Part shown: in pieces, positions 55,801 through 61,800 of the stretch | Layout: every line of letters starts with the position of its first letter | Numbering within the stretch: position 1 is the stretch's first letter | Source: Lamellibrachia satsuma | Taxonomy: Eukaryota > Annelida > Polychaeta > Sabellida > Siboglinidae | Assembly: GCA_033239005.1 (NCBI GenBank) | Contig: BSQZ01000036.1 | Coordinates: 186,001-250,000 of the forward strand | DNA length: 64,000 nucleotides | Reading direction: 5' to 3' | Program-made: the position numbers and the translations under genes | The notes under the pieces: generated by a model | What the model saw: the letters and a program-made list of their open reading frames with translations, nothing else | Told to the model about the DNA's origin: nothing | Databases searched by the model: none

Positions 55801-58800
55801 CTTGTCATTAAAAGAGGGAGTTGTTCCGTTTGAATGGAAAGAAGCAAACATCATACCATTATTTAAAAAGGGTTCGAGAAATAAGTCAGAGAATTACAGA
55901 CCAGTGAGTTTAACGTCAGTGATTTGTAAATTATTAGAAAGGTTAATTAAAGACCATATGGTGGACTTCCTCGTTAAGCATAAATTATTAAATTTATCTC
56001 AACATGGATTCCTTAAAGCGAGGTCATGCTTAACAAATATGTTATGTTTTTTGGAAGAAATCACTAAGTGGATAGACGTGGGATCGCCAGTAGATATTAT
56101 CTACTTAGATTTTCAGAAAGCTTTTGACAAAGTGCCACGTCAAAGATTGCTACTTAAATTAAAAGCCCATGGTATCGGGGATAGCATAACTGACTGGATA
56201 GAACAATGGTTGATTGACAGAAGACAACGAGTTGTAGTAGATGGAGAAGTTTCAAATTGGAAATCGGTTTTGAGTGGGGTACCTCAAGGATCAGTATTAG
56301 GACCTATATTATTCTTAATTTATATCAATGACTTGGACGACAGTATAACAAGTAACGTACTGAAATTTGCGGATTACACAAAACTGTTTAGAACGGTTAA
56401 TACTGATGGTGATAAACAACATTTACAAAACGATCTAGACAGATCAGTGAAATGGTCTGAGAAATGGCAGATGCTGTTCAATTTTGGGAAATGTAAATGC
56501 CTACATACAGGACATGGGAACTTGAATGTAAACTATAAAATGGGAGATACTGTTCTGGGTACTACCGTAAAAGAAAAAGACTTAGGAGTTACAATAAGCG
56601 CTGATATGAAAGTTTCAGAGCAGTGTGGTATTGCAGCTTCAAAGGGTAATCAAATTCTTGGATTGATTAGAAGAAACATAACATACAAGGGAAAAAAGTT
56701 AATTATACCTCTTTATAAAGCAATAGTTAGACCTCATTTAGAATACTGTATACAAGCATGGAGACCATATCGTAAGAAGGATATAGATACGCTTGAACGC
56801 ATACAAAGGAGAGCAACAAAAATGATTCCAGAACTTAGAGACCTTAGTTATGAAGAACGCCTGAAAGAATGTGGTTTAACAACTCTAGAGACAAGGAGAT
56901 TAAGAGGAGATCAGATTGAAGTTTTTAAGATGTTGAATGGGTATGAAAATATTGATAGAAATATGTTTTTCTCACTCAAGAAGGATAGCAGAACTAGAGG
57001 ACATGAGGTAAAATTAGTAAAGGATCAATGTAGATTGGACATCAGGAAGCACTCGTTCTCACAGAGGACAATAAATGAATGGAACAAATTGTCTACAGAT
57101 TGTGTAACTGCTAGCAGCGTGAATATGTTTAAAAACAAGGTTGACACATATATCAGGAGGGCGGGTTATAAGTAGGTGAACATTGTTGGACTCTCGATAA
57201 GCCAATGGCTTCCTTGTCCACTTGCCATCTGGGCCTTTGATAAATTCTTTACCCCCACCCCTCCCATTTCATCCCCACCCCTTCCACTTTATCCCCACCC
57301 CTCCCATTTTATCCCCACCCCTTCCACTTTATCCCCACCCCTTCCACTTTATCCCCACCCCTCCCACTTTATCCCCAATCTTACCATTTTATCCCCACAC
57401 TCACTTTATAATCACTCCCACTTTATCCCTTTCTCTCCAACTTCATCCTGTTCTCTTCTACTTCATCCCCACCTCTCCCACTATCAATACCTCTCCCACT
57501 TTATCCCCTCCTCTCCCATTTTATCCCCACCCCTTCCACTGTATCCCTATCCCTCCCACTTTATCCCCACCCCTTCCACTTTATCCCCACCCCTCCCATT
57601 TTATCCCCACCCCTTCCACTTTATCCCCATCCCTCCCATTTCATCCCCACCCCTTCCACTTTATCCCCACCCCTCCCATTTTATCCCCACCCCTTCCACT
57701 TTATCCCCACTCCTTCCACTTTATCCCCACCCCTCCCATTTTATCCCCACCCTTACCATTTTATCCACATCTCCCACTTTATCCCCACCCTCACTTTATA
57801 ATCACCCCCACTTTATCCCTTTCTCTCCAACTTCATCCTGTTCTCTTCTACTTTACCCCCTCCTCTCACACTTCATCACAACCTCTTCCACTATCAATAC
57901 CTCTCCCACTTTATCCCCTCCTCTCCCATTTTATCCCCACCCCTCCCACTTAATCCCCACCCTCCCACTGTATCACCACCTCTCCCACTTTATCATCACC
58001 CTTCCTACTTTATCCCCAACCTCCCACTTTATCCTGTCATCTCCAACTTTATCCCCACCCTCTGACTTTATTCCTACCTCTTCCATTTTATCCCTACCTT
58101 TCCCACTTTATCCACATCTCTCCCACTTTATCCCCACCCTTCCATCTTTATCTTGTCATCTCCCACTTTATTTCCACCTCTCCCACTTTATCTCCACCTC
58201 TCCAACTTTATCTCCACCTCTCCCACTTTATCTCCACCTCTCCCACTTTATCACCTCCTCACCCATTTTATCCCCACCTCTCCCATTTTATCCCCACCCT
58301 TCCCACTTTATCCTTATCCTCCCACTTCATCCCCACCCTCCCACTTTATCCCCCCTCCCACTTTATTACCACCCCCTCAATTTATTCCAACCCTCTCACT
58401 TTATCCCCATCTTCCTATTTTATTCCCACCCCTCCCATCTCAAGACTTCCCGGAGAAGCTGAGATGGAGATGACTTGAACAAGTTTCATCGATTGAAGTA
58501 AAAGTAGGAGTGACCTCCCTCCCAACGCCACGCACCTCGAATGTGTACTGTGTGATTTTTGCACCAGTCTGCTGCTGGGAGTCACTACCATACACCTCCA
58601 GCTCGTCTAAGTCATCCAGTGTCGAAACATCAGATGCTGCAACATTGTAACAACATACAAATATCAGACCTGCCACATTTTTTGGAAATCCGTAGTTTTT
58701 ACTTAAATACTGTATAACGCCTTATAAATATGTATAACATTTTTCATTGGTTAATTAACCTGTAGCATTCCTATTCCAACTGACTGCTGCCATCTATCGG

Positions 58801-61800
58801 GCCACAAAATCAAACCAAATTTGCTAGGTTTTGTCAGAGATCTGTCTAGCATCAAAAGTATTTGTGTTTCAACCACTATGAGTTTGTCATCTGATTTTAT
58901 ATTTCTGTGATGACTACAAGAAAATATGTAATTTATCACTATTGTTTTTCCTCATTTGAAACAAATCTGCATAAAAATGGGATACCTCCCAAAAACCAGG
59001 GTCAGAAGTATTCTTATCTCAGTGCACCTTACCCCCACCTAAATTGCAGCTACAACGTTTACACATCTACGAAACTTTATAAGTAATAGAGAAAGGACAG
59101 GATTTCTTTTATTTAAACAAACCTAATGATTTATACTCTCTCAAGGGAAATTACTTTAAAACCAACAGCTGGATGCTGAATTACTGTTTCCTGAATCCAG
59201 TTCCAAACGAATTTGGAGTATGACTTACAACAGGTGGAAACCTGCATGAACTAATGTTGATGAACCTGGCTTCCTGAACAATTGATAGAATGGCATAATT
59301 CATATTTCTTTGTTTATATCTACCACTGACCATCCAAAATAACAACCCTGGACAAAAAACCACGGAACTGACCTATCCAGTCGCCCAGGGTGTCAGTTTT
59401 CTTCTTCTTTGCTGGTGGCTCCTCCTAAGGACATAAATATCACTGAGTCAGGCTCACATGCTGAATATGTCAGCAAAATAATCTAGAAGACGAGGGACAA
59501 TTGGTGACAATATGTACTCTCAAAAACCTAAGTTTTTTACGAGGGACAACTGGTGATAGCCTGTACTATTATAAAGCTGAATATTTTACAAACTTTACAG
59601 AATCAGTCATAGTTATCTACCAAATTTAAACACAAAAGATAAAACCATTTTCAAAGTGAAGTTGTAGATAGAATACATATTAGCATAGATAAAAATGCTG
59701 TTGCTGCTCAGCAGATTACACTGGCATAACTATTAATTAATGTGGGGTGCAGTTAGAACACTGGACTGTCAACTGAGAGTAAGTGCTAGGTTCGAATCCA
59801 CCATGCAACTGTTTTGAAGCTTAGGCAAAGTTCTTTGAGCGCCCGGCTAGGTCAATTCTGCGAACAACAGGTTTTTGGGTGACCTTGTGGCAAAATGGCC
59901 CCACCTGTTTGTAATTAAATTTGTGTATAGGTGGTGGAATGTTTGTATTCTTTGCATATGTTTAAACGTGTAGTGGTTTTTGTATGTTTTCTCATATAGA
60001 TATTGATGAGGCAACTACGTGTGACCTGCTCCATCGAAATCAGGAGTAAGTTGAAAATTACATTTTGAGATATAGGTACCACGTGATAGACAATTGCATG
60101 GACTCTCCAACGGTGCCAAAGACAACTACTAAGCTGTGTTAGTTGCTGAGTTATCGTTTAATAAAGAGAAGGTGTTACGAGTCGTTTGCCAAAATACAAT
60201 TTTGAGAAAAACAGCTTTGAAGTTTACTAAAGCATAATCATACATTTCAATAACAACAGCATATCATATGAAGTTGTAATATTGCACTGTTGTAGTACAC
60301 ATCAACACGGATATATTGGTCGAATTCCACTTCGATAGCTGTGAAAGTTGGCAAGATATGGCATTCTCAGTGACGTTGCCGCCAAGCTGTCTGCGCACTT
60401 GCTCGATTGTGATCTTCCTCATCAATGTTGCACTCATTTCACTGTTAGCATCTAACTGGCACACTTCTTGTACTTCTTGCACAGTAGACATCTAACTGGC
60501 ACACTTCTTGTACTTCTTGCACAGTAGACATCTAACTGGCACACTTCTTGTACTTCTTGCGCAGTAGACATCTAACTGGCACACTTCTTGTACTTCTTGC
60601 ACAGTAGACATCTAACTGGCACACTTCTTGTACTTCTTGCACAGTAGACATCTAACTGGCACACTGCTTGTACTTCTTGCGCAGTAGACATCTAACTGGC
60701 ACACTGCTTGTACTTCTTGCACAGTAGACATCTAACTGGCACACTTCTTGTACTTCTTGCGCAGTAGACATCTAACTGGCACATTTCTTGTACTTCTTGC
60801 GCAGTAGACATCTAACTGGCACACTGCTTGTACTTCTTGCGCAGTAGACATCTAACTGGCACACTGCTTGTACTTCTTGCGCAGTAGACATCTAACTGGC
60901 ACACTTCTTGTACTTCTTGCGCAGTAGACATCTAACTGGCACACTTCTTGTACTTCTTGCGCAGTAGACATCTAACTGGCACACTTCTTGTACTTCTTGC
61001 GCAGTAGACGTCTAACTGGCACACTGCTTGTACTTCTTGCGCAGTAGACATCTAACTGGCACACTTCTTGTACTTCTTGCGCAGTAGACATCTAACTGGC
61101 ACACTTCTTGTACTTCTTGCGCAGTAGACGTCTAACTGGCACACTGCTTGTACTTCTTGCGCAGTAGACATCTAACTGGCATACTTCTTGTACTTCTTGC
61201 GCAGTAGACGTCTAACTGGCACACTGCTTGTACTTCTTGCGCAGTAGACATCTAACTGGCACACTTCTTGTACTTCTTGCACAGTAGACATCTAACTGGC
61301 ACACTGCTTGTACTTCTTGCACAGTAGACATCTAACTGGCATACTTCTTGTACTTCTTGCACAGTAGACATCTAACTGGCACACTGCTTGTACTTCTTGC
61401 GCAGTAGACATCTAACTGGCACACTTCTTGTACTTCTTGCACAGTAGACATCTAACTGGCACACTGCTTGTACTTCTTGCGCAGTAGACATCTAACTGGC
61501 ATACTTCTTGTACTTCTTGCACAGTAGACATCTAACTGGCACACTGCTTGTACTTCTTGTGCAGTAGACATCTAACTGGCACACTTCTTGCGCAGTAGAC
61601 GTCTAACTGGCACACTGCTTGTACTTCTTGCGCAGTAGACATCTAACTGGCATACTTCTTGTACTTCTTGCGCAGTAGACATCTAACTGGCACACTGCTT
61701 GTACTTCTTGCGCAGTAGACATCTAACTGGCATACTTCTTGTACTTCTTGCACAGTAGACATCTAACTGGCACACTTCTTGTACTTCTTGCGCAGTAGAC

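Noticed and set aside
54090..58440. Telomere-like repeat
   Set aside because: The CCCACTTTATCCCC unit is not the TTAGGG/CCCTAA type and is too variable.
57176..58473. 428-codon Pro/Leu/Ser/His ORF downstream of the LINE
   Set aside because: Encoded entirely by the pyrimidine-rich minisatellite and equally open in a second frame.
59741..59812. Functional tRNA gene
   Set aside because: The B box is perfect but the acceptor and D arms pair poorly, and a second copy with the same leader shows that it is a SINE head.
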